From positions 2,495,001-2,559,000 of the forward strand of contig NC_081815.1 in the NCBI RefSeq assembly GCF_030704535.1: a DNA stretch of 64,000 nt. The letters run 5' to 3'. The position numbers and the translations under genes are program-made. Every line of letters starts with the position of its first letter. The first letter of the stretch is position 1. The notes below the pieces were generated by a model that saw nothing but the letters and a program-made list of their open reading frames with translations, ran no database searches and was not told the DNA's origin. Below, in pieces: positions 12,139 through 24,141 of this stretch. Origin of the DNA: Vitis vinifera (taxonomy: Eukaryota; Streptophyta; Magnoliopsida; Vitales; Vitaceae).

Positions 12139-14133
12139 ATGGGCTGTTTTGGACAAAAGAAGTTTAAAACCCCATCTCCTCCCCAAACCTCCGACTATGA
12201 AGAAGCTGCTTTTCCAGCCAACCAAGGGAACCTGGAACCCAAGAGTCTCAAGCAAGAACTTCTGCTACAAATTCCTGCATGTACTGTCCATCTTATGGAG
12301 GAAGGAGAAGCTGTGGAACTTGCCAATGGTGAGTTCACACTTCTCAGGATTTCTGATGAGAATGTTTTTCTTGCTACCATCATCAAGGTTGGGGATGATC
12401 TTCAGTGGCCTCTAACTAAGGATGAACCAGTAGTGAAGCTTGATTCTCTTCACTATCTCTTCTCCCTGCCGATGAAGGATGGTGATCCTCTGAGCTATGG
12501 AGTGACTTTCTCAGAACAGCATGGTGGCAATCTGGGCTTGCTGGATTCTTTCCTGAAGGAACACTCTTGCTTTTCGGGTTTGTCATCCGCTCGAAACAAA
12601 GGTGTTGACTGGAAGGAGTATGCTCCGAGGATTGAAGACTATAATGGAGTTCTGGCCAAGGCAATTGGAGGAGGTACTGGTCAGATTGTCAAGGGGATCT
12701 TCAAATGTAGCAATGCTTACACCAACCAGGTTTGTTTTTAGTTATTTTAACAATGGGTAAGGAATCAAACTTAGTTTTTTCTTGAGTTGATGGTGGAAAA
12801 AACTATAAATGAAACTGATAATGTAACGGTCCATTCTCAACCGAGTAGATGTTGGCCTCAAAGGACCCTCAGGTTCCTCTTAACTCTGTAACCTCCTTTG
12901 AGTTCAGAGCGAACAATATTTACATTACTAGGAGAATAATATTTACATGACTAGGAGAGGGTATCAAACATACAATGACATGGAAATTAATCCGAGGTTC
13001 TAGACTCTAGCCACTACACCTTTATCTTGAGATTCTTCATCAGGAATAGAATAAAGTTGCAATACAAGGATTGCAGTCAATCACAGCACAGCATCATCTG
13101 TAAACTAGTCTCCTTTTCATCTTTTTCTTTGGTGCCTTGTACCTTTTTCATGTTATACTGTATGCAATAATTCACCTTCTGTGGTTTTCTTAATCTAAAA
13201 ACTGGGGGCAAAGCAGGTTCAAAAAGGAGGAGAAATGATATTAACCAAAGCTGCAGAGGAGAAAAATGGTGCCACAGCAAGGGAGAATAAAAACAAAGGT
13301 GTGGGAACCACAAAGAAGAGTGGAGCCCATAAAAGCTTGAAACGGTACTCAATAATAAGACTTATCTTTTCCTTAAGAATATTATGGAAATATAGACATA
13401 CTCTTTCCCCTAAAGTCAAAGAAAATTATTGTTGCTTTTGCTGTTTGTTTATGTCACAGTGTTAGAAAACTGTCCAAGATGACAGAAAAGATCAGCAAAG
13501 CTATGCTGGATGGGGTTGGTCTCGCCACTGGTTCAGTGATGGCCCCCTTGGTCAAGTCCCAGACAGGAAAGGCCTTTCTAGCCATGGTTCCTGGAGAGGT
13601 CCTTTTGGCTTCACTTGATGCAGTCAGTAAGTAAAGCCAACTCTCAAATATGTGAAGCTCCCTCCCTCCCTCTTTCTCTCTCTCTCTCCATACCTTTTTT
13701 ATTATTGAATTGAAAGAAGATGAACTGACCACATTTCCCCTTTTGATCCCACAGACACTGTTCTAGATGCAGCAGAAGTAGCTGAAAAACAAGCTTTTTC
13801 TGCCACCTCTGGTGCTGCCACCAGAATGGTCAGTAAGAGGTAAAGACCCCAAAAACACAAACTGGACTATACAAATCAAAGCATTTATTCCAGTGTCAGT
13901 AGATTCTCAGTTTTGGTTTTGGTCTTTGGTCTTGGTTTTTTCAACCGATCATGCTTGATGACAGATATGGGGAGAGTGCAGGGGAGGCAACAGAAGATGC
14001 ATTTGCAACAGTGGGGCATTGTGCTGGCACAGTTTGGAATATCTTCAAGATAAGAAAAGCCATCAACCCAGCATCATCTGTTACTTCAGGGGTATTGAAG
14101 AATGCAGCAAAGAATAGAAAAAGAAATTCTTAA
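12139..14133 (+). CDS. ERD7-like senescence/dehydration-associated protein, complete, 5 exons
   Basis: Resembles plant EARLY RESPONSIVE TO DEHYDRATION 7 proteins, which carry a spartin-related senescence domain and are linked to cold/drought membrane remodelling and lipid droplets. Exons: 12139-12729, 13217-13344, 13460-13626, 13755-13839, 13965-14133, joining to 379 aa. The N-terminal half has the family block [20 protein letters not shown]...GEFTLLRI...[20 protein letters not shown]. After a Lys-rich linker ([19 protein letters not shown]) comes the alanine/glycine-rich senescence domain ([26 protein letters not shown]...[33 protein letters not shown]). It begins MGCFGQKK: Gly2 and Cys3 suit N-myristoylation and S-acylation, which would tether it to membranes (inference). 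Family assignment is firm; which paralogue is uncertain. Confidence 0.92.
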
Positions 14134-14686
14134 GGGCTTTTGTAACAGATTAGTTAAAAAACTGTGATCATCTCTCCATTTCATCTGTTTCTAGTATTTC
14201 TAATGGTTCTCTGCATCATCAAGACCTGCAACTTTTATGTCACTGCCATGGAATTGAATTGAATTGAATCAACTCACTCTGCTTCACATTTAATTTCTTT
14301 GGATATCTTAAATTTTCTTGACTGCCAAACAGAGAATCCTGGTATCTTTGAAAGAGCAAAATATTAATATAAAACACCAAACAAAAATAGAAACTAATTT
14401 TTTAAAAATAAAAAATTACACCAAAATTGAATCCTCAGTATGAAGTTCTCTCTTCCCTTACGTTGGAGTTCAGATTTTCTAAAACCCAAAGGCGTAGCAA
14501 ATTCTTAAGCGACCGTCTTTGAAATTGTTTTCCAAACCCAATTTTGTTGTTTTCAAATTTCCAAATTTCCCCGGAAAAAAAAAAGAGAATAAAATAAAAT
14601 ACATTTAGTATCCGTTATTACCAAACAGACCCAAACTCAGCCCTAGAAGAGAGCAGAGAGCAGAGAAAGGAAAAAGGAGAGAGACC
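14134..14686. other. Short spacer and leader before the Rit1-like gene
   Basis: It contains the ERD7-like 3' end, a GAATT pentanucleotide run at about 14251-14269, and a GA-rich leader (14645-14685) before the next ATG. No clear TATA box was seen and no gene is supported. Confidence 0.5.
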
Positions 14687-17600
14687 ATGGCAGAAGAGAG
14701 ACTAAGCATATACAGAGTATCGAGAAGCATAAAGCGGAAAGAGAACAGTCTCTACAACGCCCTACGGTCCATCTACGAGGACTCCATCTTCGTCGGGGAG
14801 ATCTCTCAGCTCTGGCCTCAATTGCCCCTTCTCGCTAATCTCCGTTGTGGCCTCTGGTACTCCCCCAATTTCCAGTACACCTGCTACTTCAAATCCACCG
14901 ATGGTCATACCAACAACTGCTCTTTCAACACTTCTCGCCTCAACTTCCACGTTGCCCTACTCGCTGGTTTGTTTCCCGCTAAACCATCCTGAAAAGATTG
15001 CAACTTTTTCCTGTTTAGCTGCTGGGAAAACGTGAGAAAGGAAAATAATTAAAATTAAAGTTTTGGGTTTTGCATTTTTCCTTGTTTGGGATAGGGGAAA
15101 ATTAAAGACCCTTTTTAGCTCAACAGGGGTTTATTGAACATATGATTTAAATTTTTGTTTATTCTCCAGTTTTCTCAGTAGAGGCGGATGGTTATGGTTT
15201 GTGATTTGATGTGTTTCAATTCTGATTTTCCTTGTTTATAATGGGTAGGACAGAGGGGAGGGTGCATTATTGTGGATTCCACAAGGAGAGGGAAGCGGTT
15301 TCCTGATAGCTTGACGAAAACCATACCAATTTGGACTTGTGTTTTGAATCGGGCTATTTTCAATTATTTCAACAGAATTGGAGAAAGCGGTTCTGGTTTT
15401 GATGCTGTAAGTAATGATAATGCTTGTTTTGTGGTTTAATTATCAAATACAGTTCGTTACAGTCCTCTTTTGACACTTTGATTGAAAGTTTTGAGCAGAA
15501 AGCAAAAATGGACGAATATTATGTTATGTAAGAAATATAGTTGAGTGAAACAATATTCTTAAGGTGTTTGTTTTTTGGCTGAATAGAAAAAGCCAAATAT
15601 TGTTTGTTTTTTGGCTGAATAGAAAAAGCCAAAATATTTGGCTGAATAGAAAAAGCCAAAATATTTGGCTTTTTCTATTCAGCCAAAAAACAAACACCAC
15701 CTAGTCAACAAGGCCCTCTATTCTGAGAGCACCTTCCTTTGTTTTATGAGCTCATAGTTGGAAAAGACACAACTTTTGAGTTCTTTTTGAACTTATACAT
15801 GTAATTCATACACTTTGGCATGGTACGTTTGGTCCTAATAGTCTTGCTTGTATGAAACACATCTCTGGAATCCAGTCTTTGTGTTGTAACTTTCAGTGTT
15901 CTTCATAATTATGAGTTCAATGCAAATTGCTTTAGAAAATGCTTTTCTCATAAGATTTAATAAAATATTCCGTGTTTCTCAAATGTCAGTATCTTTGGAT
16001 CTATGTTGACCAGAATTCTTGAACATGTTTAAAGATTTCTTGGTTTTGTGGTCATTCATTTTAACAGGATTCAAGTAGTTATAATAGAAATGGTGAAAAT
16101 ACAAGGCATATCTCTCATGATTGGGATTGTTCCTTGCACCTACCACTGTGGGTTTCAAAAACAGAGAAAGCAGCCATTGAGGACCGCTTAGAAGAATGGA
16201 CCAAAGAGTTGGAAGCTAGTGGAGCTGATATTGCATCTCTTGCATTGTCTTTGAAAAAGCCCTTACGCCCCCTATGGATTTCTCAAAAGACTGTCATCTG
16301 GTTAAATGAAGTTCCTGATTGTGATTCTTGGGATTTCACTCCCATGATACTTGTATCTGCATCTTCCTCAACCGGCATTTTCCAGAATAGGACTACCTCA
16401 GAGTTTAGCTGGAAGTATATACCTGGGGCTGGAGATGATGAAGAAAGCTGGGCAAGGGGTTTATCACCTAAAGTTTTCTGGAATCACGCCAGTGAGCTTA
16501 TAAACTCGGGGCCTGATTTGTGTAACCAGAAGGTAGCTACTATTGTTGAAAATGACAGAGTATATCGTGCTCATAGGGGACAGAATACTCCTCAAGTCAC
16601 TGTCAAGCTTTCAAAGTTAGCAAGCACTGGCCGTCTTTCTGAACAAGAACCACCATTATACTTTGATATTTCAAACATGAACTCTGCCCATGAAGATTGC
16701 ATAATATCTTGGCTGGGTTCAACTAACCTTGCTGTGGGCATAGCTCAGTTTGGTAAGCTGATTTAGGCTTTTTCCTGTTATTTCTTTATAAATTGTGGAT
16801 GTTTTTCTTGTGGGGTAGAGCATCAATGCAGGGAAAAGTATTATTGGTTTTTTTCAATTCCCTTAGTTCTTTCTAGAAAGATTTCCAAGAAAAAATTCCA
16901 CAGGAGAAGTTGATTACATTAGCAATCTAATGGCATGTTATTTTCACTACAATGTATTAGGCTTAAAGTGAAAAGCTATTGCTAAAATAGGCATGCGATG
17001 AAGTGTTCATTGTGGAGTTGGTGCTGACATGGCATGTAGGCAACAGGATTAACATGGCATTTTAGAGTCCCGATCGACTTCCAACTCTCAAATTATTTCC
17101 TTCCCATAGAATATAAATGTAGGAATCCATTCATCTGCTCATTTGTTTTATGAATGACATTATTCTTCTTGTATGTTCATTCATCATTTAGTGAACTTGC
17201 TTTGTTGTCTCTCTTGCTTTTGTTGGCCACATAGTTTGACCATTAATTCATTTTCTATTCTCTTCTACATTTCTCATCCTTTCAGTTGGTATTCCTTAGT
17301 GCAGGCACAAATGTTCCTAAGGTTGATTGTATATTGAACTGTCATCCGGAGTTGGTCTCTGCTTGTCTTCCGAATGCTATAGCATATCTGCATCTTCCTA
17401 TTGTGGTGTGTATGAAAGGAAATTGAATTTCTATTAGTGGTTTGATTGGTTCATATGTACAACTTCTTAGCTCTTTCATTTTGATATTTGTTTCACTTAA
17501 TTTTCTTTGGCCAGAACTCAAAATTGGACCGGTTTTCCTTGCTAAGCAACCTCCCTTCTGCATTCAACTTTGCAAAGTCGAACCTAAGCAAGGGGAAGAG

Positions 17601-19668
17601 TCTTTTAGTGTGCTGTCATAATGGTAAGGGGTAGCAATCTTGAATTTCACTTTTTAATAGAGTTATTATCTATAATAGTTTTGTATTTTACAAGCATTTG
17701 GACATTCCTTGGATAATAAAATCATTTATTCCATGTTACCTGGGCTTTGAATTAAGTGTATTTTGTTTTTTTTTTTTTATTTCATAGCGTTTGAATTAGT
17801 CTACTATTCACTTGTTTTATGATAGCTTCATTCTTGAGAAATTGTGCTTTTTAAAGCTATGAAAGATGAAAAGGTATAGTTTCATTTCCATGAGATGCTC
17901 AAATGCCCCTTGAATGCATGCCGAGTATTCATTTATTTATTTTTTATGCCAAGATAAGAAGGAAAATGAATATAAGGAAACTACAAGAAAGGATGAAAAT
18001 GTTGAATATTCGTGGAATACCAATGGTTGGATTTTATGAAAATCTTGGATAAAAATAACTGGGAAAAAGTTTAATGGGATGGAAATTACTCAAAGCTCAT
18101 AAAAATATTAGGAAAAACTCTAAAAAACTCTAAAATAAACAATAATACACATGTTGAAGTGTTTTTATTTTATTTTATTTTATTTTAAAAAAGAATATAG
18201 GTATGTATGACGAGGCAAATAATATGCAATACTTGAAAATGCATTTAATGCTAAAATTATGATCAATATAGTTTGAATGTATTTGAACATATAAATGAAA
18301 TGATGATATATGTATGATTATTCTTATTTTTTTCCTTTTGCTTTGATAGTTTTTAAAAGTGTTTATAATTTTATTTACAATTTTATGTTTCTCTTGTATT
18401 TAACTACTATACAAAAAACATATAAGAAATCTCATTGAAAATATTTTCATGATAATTTTTATATTTCCAACAAGCAATTTAATGGGATTTGAAAAAAAGA
18501 TTATTAAATTTATTGATTTGTTATTTTGTAGTATAAAAAGATTTATTTTTAACATTTGATTTCCTGTATGGATTTAAAATTAGTATTTTAGAGGAGATAA
18601 AATGAGGGTTATATAGTTTTTGTGCTAACGATATATGAATGAAAATTGGCTTGGTGGTAAAGTCCTTGTACCCTTTTAGTGGAGGCTATGATCGAGTCCT
18701 CCTTGGTGCAATTTTGTTTAAGCAGCCGATAAAATTGCCAAAATAATGGTCATTTGTTGTGATATTTTGACAATCTTCTTACCACATGATATTTTATTGA
18801 TTTTTTTGCCAATTTTCAGTGATTTTTCACCAAAATCGTTGAAAGTTGCCTGGTTGAGTTTCTGCCACTGTTTTCATTTCAATGGTCATCAGAATCTGAC
18901 ATTTCAGCTGGAATTTCTCTGAAATTTGGCGATTTTTTAATCCCTGGGTACAAGTTACATCCAAAGGAAGCTAATATATCTTTATTTCTATTTCCAGGTG
19001 AAGATATTAGTATATGTGTATGTCTAGCAATCTTGACATCATTGTTCAATGATGAAGGTATTTATCTGGCACCTTCTTCATATTTCTGTCACTTCTTCAA
19101 GCTTTAAATATGATGTACATTTAGAGCTAAAATTTTGATATGTCAATAGACTCGTTTCTGATGGCCCAGGACAAAGAAGGGACAAATAGAAAAATTTATT
19201 ATTATTATGATTTTTTTTCTTTTGGGGCGTGTATAGGGCAAATGATGCTGCTTTGGTTATGTAACTTAAGATTTTCCTTTGTTGTTTTCCCAACAGCCAC
19301 ATAACAAAAATATTGTTAAGACTTCAAAAACTTTTGGAGTTTAACCAATGTTAGTTGACATTTTAATTGCTATCCATGTCGGTTTGTTGTTTGCATCGAT
19401 CTTGCTTGCTTCTTCTATGTAATCATGAAAACAGAAACTACAATGTTTCTCCACTTCTGTGTTCTGGAGTTCTCTTTAATATTTCAAACTTTGACTAGGT
19501 ACTTTTGATGATGGGAAGTCCTTCAGTGAAACATGTATTACCAAGTGGGAGATGAGAAGACGACTCGTATTTATCTGCAAATATGCAGTAAATGCCCGAC
19601 CATCTAGAGGAAATCTGAAGCAGGTGTTTAGTTTTCTTAGTGGTGGAAGAGTTAGTTCTGTTTCATGA
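14687..19668 (+). CDS. Initiator tRNA phosphoribosyl transferase (Rit1 family), complete, 7 exons
   Basis: Rit1 enzymes add a 2'-O-ribosyl phosphate to A64 of initiator tRNA-Met, keeping it out of elongation. Exons: 14687-14966, 15249-15406, 16068-16752, 17305-17405, 17515-17623, 18998-19057, 19499-19668, joining in frame to 520 aa, close to the usual length. The start sits in a good context (ACCATGG). Family blocks seen: NLRCGLWY, HVALLAGQRGGCIIVDSTRRGKR with SLTKTIPIWTCVLNRAI, LRPLWIS, VFWNHASELI, and the C-terminal phosphatase-like loop LLVCCHNGEDISICVCLAIL around residues 438-456. It ends in RPSRGNLKQVFSFLSGGR, typical of the family. A GT after LKQ with an AG downstream could mimic another intron, but reading through keeps the conserved tail. 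Confidence 0.92.
15563..15698. mobile_element. MITE with nested hairpin in intron 2 of the Rit1-like gene
   Basis: The ends GGTGTTTGTTTTTTGGCTG and CAGCCAAAAAACAAACACC are near-perfect inverted repeats. Inside, the unit GGCTGAATAGAAAAAGCCAA recurs three times on this strand and once inverted, so it could fold into alternative stems. Nothing is encoded. The same end sequence recurs at 29637-29830 and 59836-60113. Confidence 0.8.
18640..18725 (+). repeat. tRNA-derived SINE-like relic in intron 5 of the Rit1-like gene
   Basis: A pol III-like A box (TTGGTGGTAAAG) is followed about 35 bases later by GATCGAGTC, which fits the B-box consensus GWTCRANNC. No tRNA cloverleaf closes, so this is not an intact tRNA gene. 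A degenerate SINE head is the best reading. Confidence 0.4.
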
Positions 19669-20722
19669 GAAGCCTTTTGATTCTACTCCTGTAGGACATG
19701 TTGGCAACAAAAACCACAAGACCTCTGCAGAATTGATGGAAGTAGCTGCCTGTGAAAATCCATGGATGATTTACAATGAAGTCTTTGCAACTCTATTTCA
19801 TCAGCTCTCCTGAGAAATAAAAAACTAAGAGATTACTTTCAACGTGAAAATATTTTATATCTGGAGCTCCCCTTCCCTTTTTCATGTGCCATTACACTAC
19901 CTTGAGAGCACATTGGACTTGCATTGTTGGACAAGAGGCCAAATTATCCATGTTGTACCACTTCTCTTCAAAGTGTCTTCCATCATACATTCTACAGCCA
20001 CAGCTGCATTCCTTAAAGCTCTGTGGACCTCTCCCCAGCCCTAGTTTGGCATTTTGTTCAAAGCCAAGATTTTCAGGTTTCATTTGGGTGTTGTTTTAAT
20101 TTCAATGTAATTTCATCAGGGCCAGAAACCTACCATATCTCGCATCCACTTTTTCTCAACAGGAGGATTGATTAACAAGGATTTCCTTTATTGTGCAATG
20201 AGAAACTGACTGTCCTTTCTTGTTATGGCAGCTCCATCATCTGTTTAGTGGTATCTGAGAATATTTATTTTATTATTCATTAATTTGGACAAGAGATCTT
20301 CTATGCATACATCATCCTATGACTATTATTAATTTGGTGGAATCCAGCCTTTGAATGGTTAAATACGCGTAGAATGTCACATCCATCTCTTTCCAATTCA
20401 TTCACTCCATTGAGAGATTATGGAGTGGGCAAAGTAGGGTTGTTGGAGCTAGGCTTATTAATCCTAGCTCCTATGAATCCCCTTTACCATGAGAGAAGGC
20501 TTTTGGGAGATACCAGAAAAATAAAGAAATCAGATCATTGTGCCTTTTGCATGGCCTGGGAAAAACAAAATGGAAAGAAATGGCGTGCAGATCAAGGCAT
20601 TAAAGCTTGGGCCCTGCTTCTACTTTCACCAAGAAAGGTGATGCCCCATGCCCAATTATTTTCCTGCTTTAACCTTTTGCTTGATCAATGACAATATCCA
20701 TGTTGCTTTCAACACAAAAGAA

Positions 20723-20750
20723 AGGAAGAAAGGAAGAAAGGAAGGAGGGA
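20723..20750. repeat. GGAA-type microsatellite
   Basis: Repeated GAAAGGAAGAAAGGAAGGAG purine-only tract, imperfect four-base repeats, in the spacer. Confidence 0.7.
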
Positions 20751-22227
20751 CAGAAAAATTTTCATCCAAAAAATATAATGAAATACAAATTTTTTTATCT
20801 TTCTTTCTTTTGTGATAAAAGTGTTTCTTTATAGGAATTCTTTTATGTAAGACCAACAACTCAAGATGTGGAAGCAACATAGAAAGGAGGTCAAAAAATA
20901 ATAAGAATAATAAAAATAAAAATAAAAACCAGCTTCTTTTATTTGCATCTTCTCTACTTTCTCAGGGGAGTCCCACCCTTGCATTATCTTCTACTATCAA
21001 CAGCTCTGTGCATATGAAAAGCTAATCTCACCATCTTTTCTTCTTTTTCTCCTTTTCCTTGATTGATTATGTTTTGTTTTGAAAATAATCCCATGTCTTA
21101 GTTTATTTTTAAATATCATTGCTGCTGTCTTACTATGACATCCTTCTTACTTTCATCATTTAAGTTTTTAAAGAAAAGGAAACCTACCATCATTTAAGAA
21201 TCCAAGGGTTTCATTTTAATGAAGCCAATCACATAAGTTAGTCTACTAACAAGACAATGGATGTGGCTCCAACCCTGTTAAACCTCCTGCTTTCTCTCTT
21301 CATTTTTTTCTCTTTTCCCCCTCAAAACCAGGGAAGATCATGATCTGGGTACCCTTAAAAAATGGTTTTCAAAGTTCACATGTCATTAAAGACATTAAAC
21401 TTTTTGTTAGGCTCCCATTTCTGAATGATGGACTTCTAACTAACCAACAAATATACCACTTTAGACATGGCCTATACACTGTGGCACTCCATTTTACCTA
21501 CATGTTTTCTAGGGATTGTGCAAAAGCTGTGGCTGCTGTCTTCTAAGCATGGGTGCCAAACCCAGTAAGCTCCATAACCATATTATTTATTAAATATATA
21601 GCACACATGGTTCACAAGGTTATACCAAAAACATCTTCTAAGAACTCTTATTTCTTTAATTTTTTGAAGCGAAAGGAACCATGCTGGCATGAGTTTTGTG
21701 GGGATGAATGCCACAACCACTTTTGATGTGGGTCTGTTTTTTTAATGATATGTAAATAATAAAGACTGCAGTTTTGCTATTGTAAGTGGGGCTTCAGCTC
21801 GCTCATACCTCCACATTGTCTCACAAATATCAATATTCTAATATGCCCACTAATTTAAATGTATTGTTTGATGCATTAGTCATGCCCTAACCTACCCTAC
21901 CCAAATTAAGCCTTTAAATTAACCATGAAATTGATACTGTGTCCCTTTCAAAATCTTGGTTGATTTGGTTTTTTTTTTTTTTTCTTTTTTCTTGAGAAAA
22001 TCACTTTCATGGTGTCCAAACAATCCCAAAGGGTACCCAATTAGCTAAACTTAATGTATTGAAAAATTAGAAGTTGGTGGATAAACTGCAGCCAGGTTAA
22101 AGCTTATCCATGATTTTGTAACTTAGATGCTTTAAATTGTCTGTCAGTTCTATATGTGTCTCCATGATCGACTCTGTCACATGATTCACATTTTACTTTT
22201 TATTTTTAGGTAACGTCTTTATATGCT

Positions 22228-22278
22228 TATGCAAAATAACTACGTCATTCAATATTATGCAAAATAACTACGTCATTC
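22228..22278. repeat. 28-base tandem duplication
   Basis: TATGCAAAATAACTACGTC plus ATTC occurs twice, at 22228-22250 and 22256-22278, with a short spacer. Each copy contains a TACGTC ACGT core. It may be a recent slippage or repair duplication. Confidence 0.85.
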
Positions 22279-23836
22279 CAAAAAAAAAAAATTAATTTCT
22301 TTTTCTAACTTTTTCCCAGAACACGTGATACACAAATTGCTCTGTGCCCATAACATTATTAGCTTTTGCGTCAAATTTGGCCTAAGCCTATGCAAGAATT
22401 GCTACGACATGACACTGAAATGAAAACAATTTGAAGTAAAATTATTGTCTAACTTTGAGAGGATTTCGACTGAAAGTTGAAATAATGCCAAATGGGGAAA
22501 AAATTTCATACATCAATTATATTTTCTGAAAGAAAAACTACCGAGCTAGAGAGTATTTAGAACGTACAACTTTGGAGTGGGACAAGAGATGAAGTTAGAC
22601 TAGGAGTGGTGGGCGCTATTGAACAAAGTAGGCTCACCCACTAGGCATATAAAGTGATGGCTCAACCCCTTGACATCTTTTAGTTCGACTTTATCAGTGT
22701 GCACTTGTACAGTTTTTCAATTAGTCCAAAAGGGAAATATTTCATGAGGGTGTCGTAGTGCATGTGTGATGGTCCTACCAAATCGGTTTCATATCTCCTG
22801 AAATGAGCTTTACCTATGATGGACTTCTGTCTCTAAGGAGTACATGAAGAACTATTAATTTTATTTTTTTTGAATGATCAATTATTGGATTTGATTTGGG
22901 TTTTCTTTGGTCTAATCATTTATACAAAGAAAATTGATGTGGTTGGGGAGCTAGGTTGTAGAAGATCTATTAGAAGATCTTCATGGTAATTCAAGAATTG
23001 GGAAGAGGGTGTTAGGCAAGATTCTCAATTCTATGAATATATTCATTCAAAGAGGGAAAGAGGTTGTAAATTCTAAGCTATCCAACAAGTACAGCTAAGG
23101 ATATCAAACATGATCTCTACAGCTAACCCCATTTAAGCAATGGAGGAATATGGTTCAATAGAAAATATTAAAATAGTTTCCTCAACATACAGCAGAACAA
23201 AGTTATGATTCTGAACATAAATATCGTATATATAAATGTGAGAAGTATGATTGTAAACATAAATGTGGTGTAAATGAATGAAAAATATTATAGCTACTAG
23301 TGTGAATGGATGCTCATTAGTCATTAGTATTGTGCAGGAGGGCGGCCTAATTTTCTAAGAAGAAATGCAACTAGTGCTAATGAGATCAAGGCATTGGGAA
23401 ACATAGAGAATTATTCCCATAATTAAAAATGGGGTCTGCGATAAACGACATGTGATCAAAGTGACCTCACATCACAATAACGAAACCCTAACCAGAAGAA
23501 AAAGGGAACAATGAAAAAGGGCTGATAGACAGTGGTCAGAATCATCTTTTTATCAACACTAGAAATGGAATAGCCATGTTGTGGTGGTGTTGAAAGTAAA
23601 AACCACCAAAAATAAAAGACTATTTAATAACCCCCACATAAAGATTATGTCATATGCGGGTTGCTTCATGGAAAATTACCGGTCACTTCCTTTATACATA
23701 TATTCATATATGTATCACATTATTCTTTAAGCTAAGTAGCCAATAAACTTTTGTGTGTACAATAGCTCTTCTACTTTGCTCCTATCTCCTCTTGCTGCTA
23801 CTTAGATCTCAGCACTAAGGCTATTTAAGAGGATAA

Positions 23837-24101
23837 ATGGGTTCTCCAGAGAAGGGTGAGTTAGCGAAAAGAGGGATGGAAAGAAAGGAGAGCAAATCTA
23901 TAGTGGTAATTTTCAGATATGCTGATTGGGTAGACCTTGTGCTTATGTTTCTGGGTACTGTTGGAGCTATTGGAGATGGCATGTCCACAAACTGCTTACT
24001 GGTCTTTGTTAGCCGTCTTATGAATAGCTTGGGCTATGGTAACACCCAAAAGAATCATGGGAATTTCATGGATGAGGTTGAAAAGGTTGGCATTCAACAC
24101 A

Positions 24102-24141
<40 letters not shown>

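Larger units (their letters stand above)
19669..23836. other. Spacer between the Rit1-like and ABCB genes
   Basis: The 3' untranslated region of the Rit1-like gene probably runs to about 20110. Beyond it are a purine-rich GGAA microsatellite (about 20723-20750), a 28-base tandem duplication (22228-22278), and AT-rich DNA. The 105-codon frame at 20374-20691 has no recognisable motif and is not called. The ABCB promoter should lie near 23600-23830; AT-rich TATA-like stretches occur at about 23690-23715. Confidence 0.5.

Noticed and set aside
18640-18725. Intact tRNA gene
   Set aside because: A- and B-box-like segments are present but no acceptor stem or cloverleaf could be closed, so it is treated as a SINE-like relic.
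19622-19694. Extra intron after LKQ near the end of the Rit1-like gene
   Set aside because: A GT...AG pair exists, but splicing would remove the conserved VFSFLSG tail that reads through to a stop at 19668.
20374-20691. 105-codon plus-strand frame in the spacer after the Rit1-like gene
   Set aside because: No recognisable domain, no splice partners and no promoter context; probably chance.
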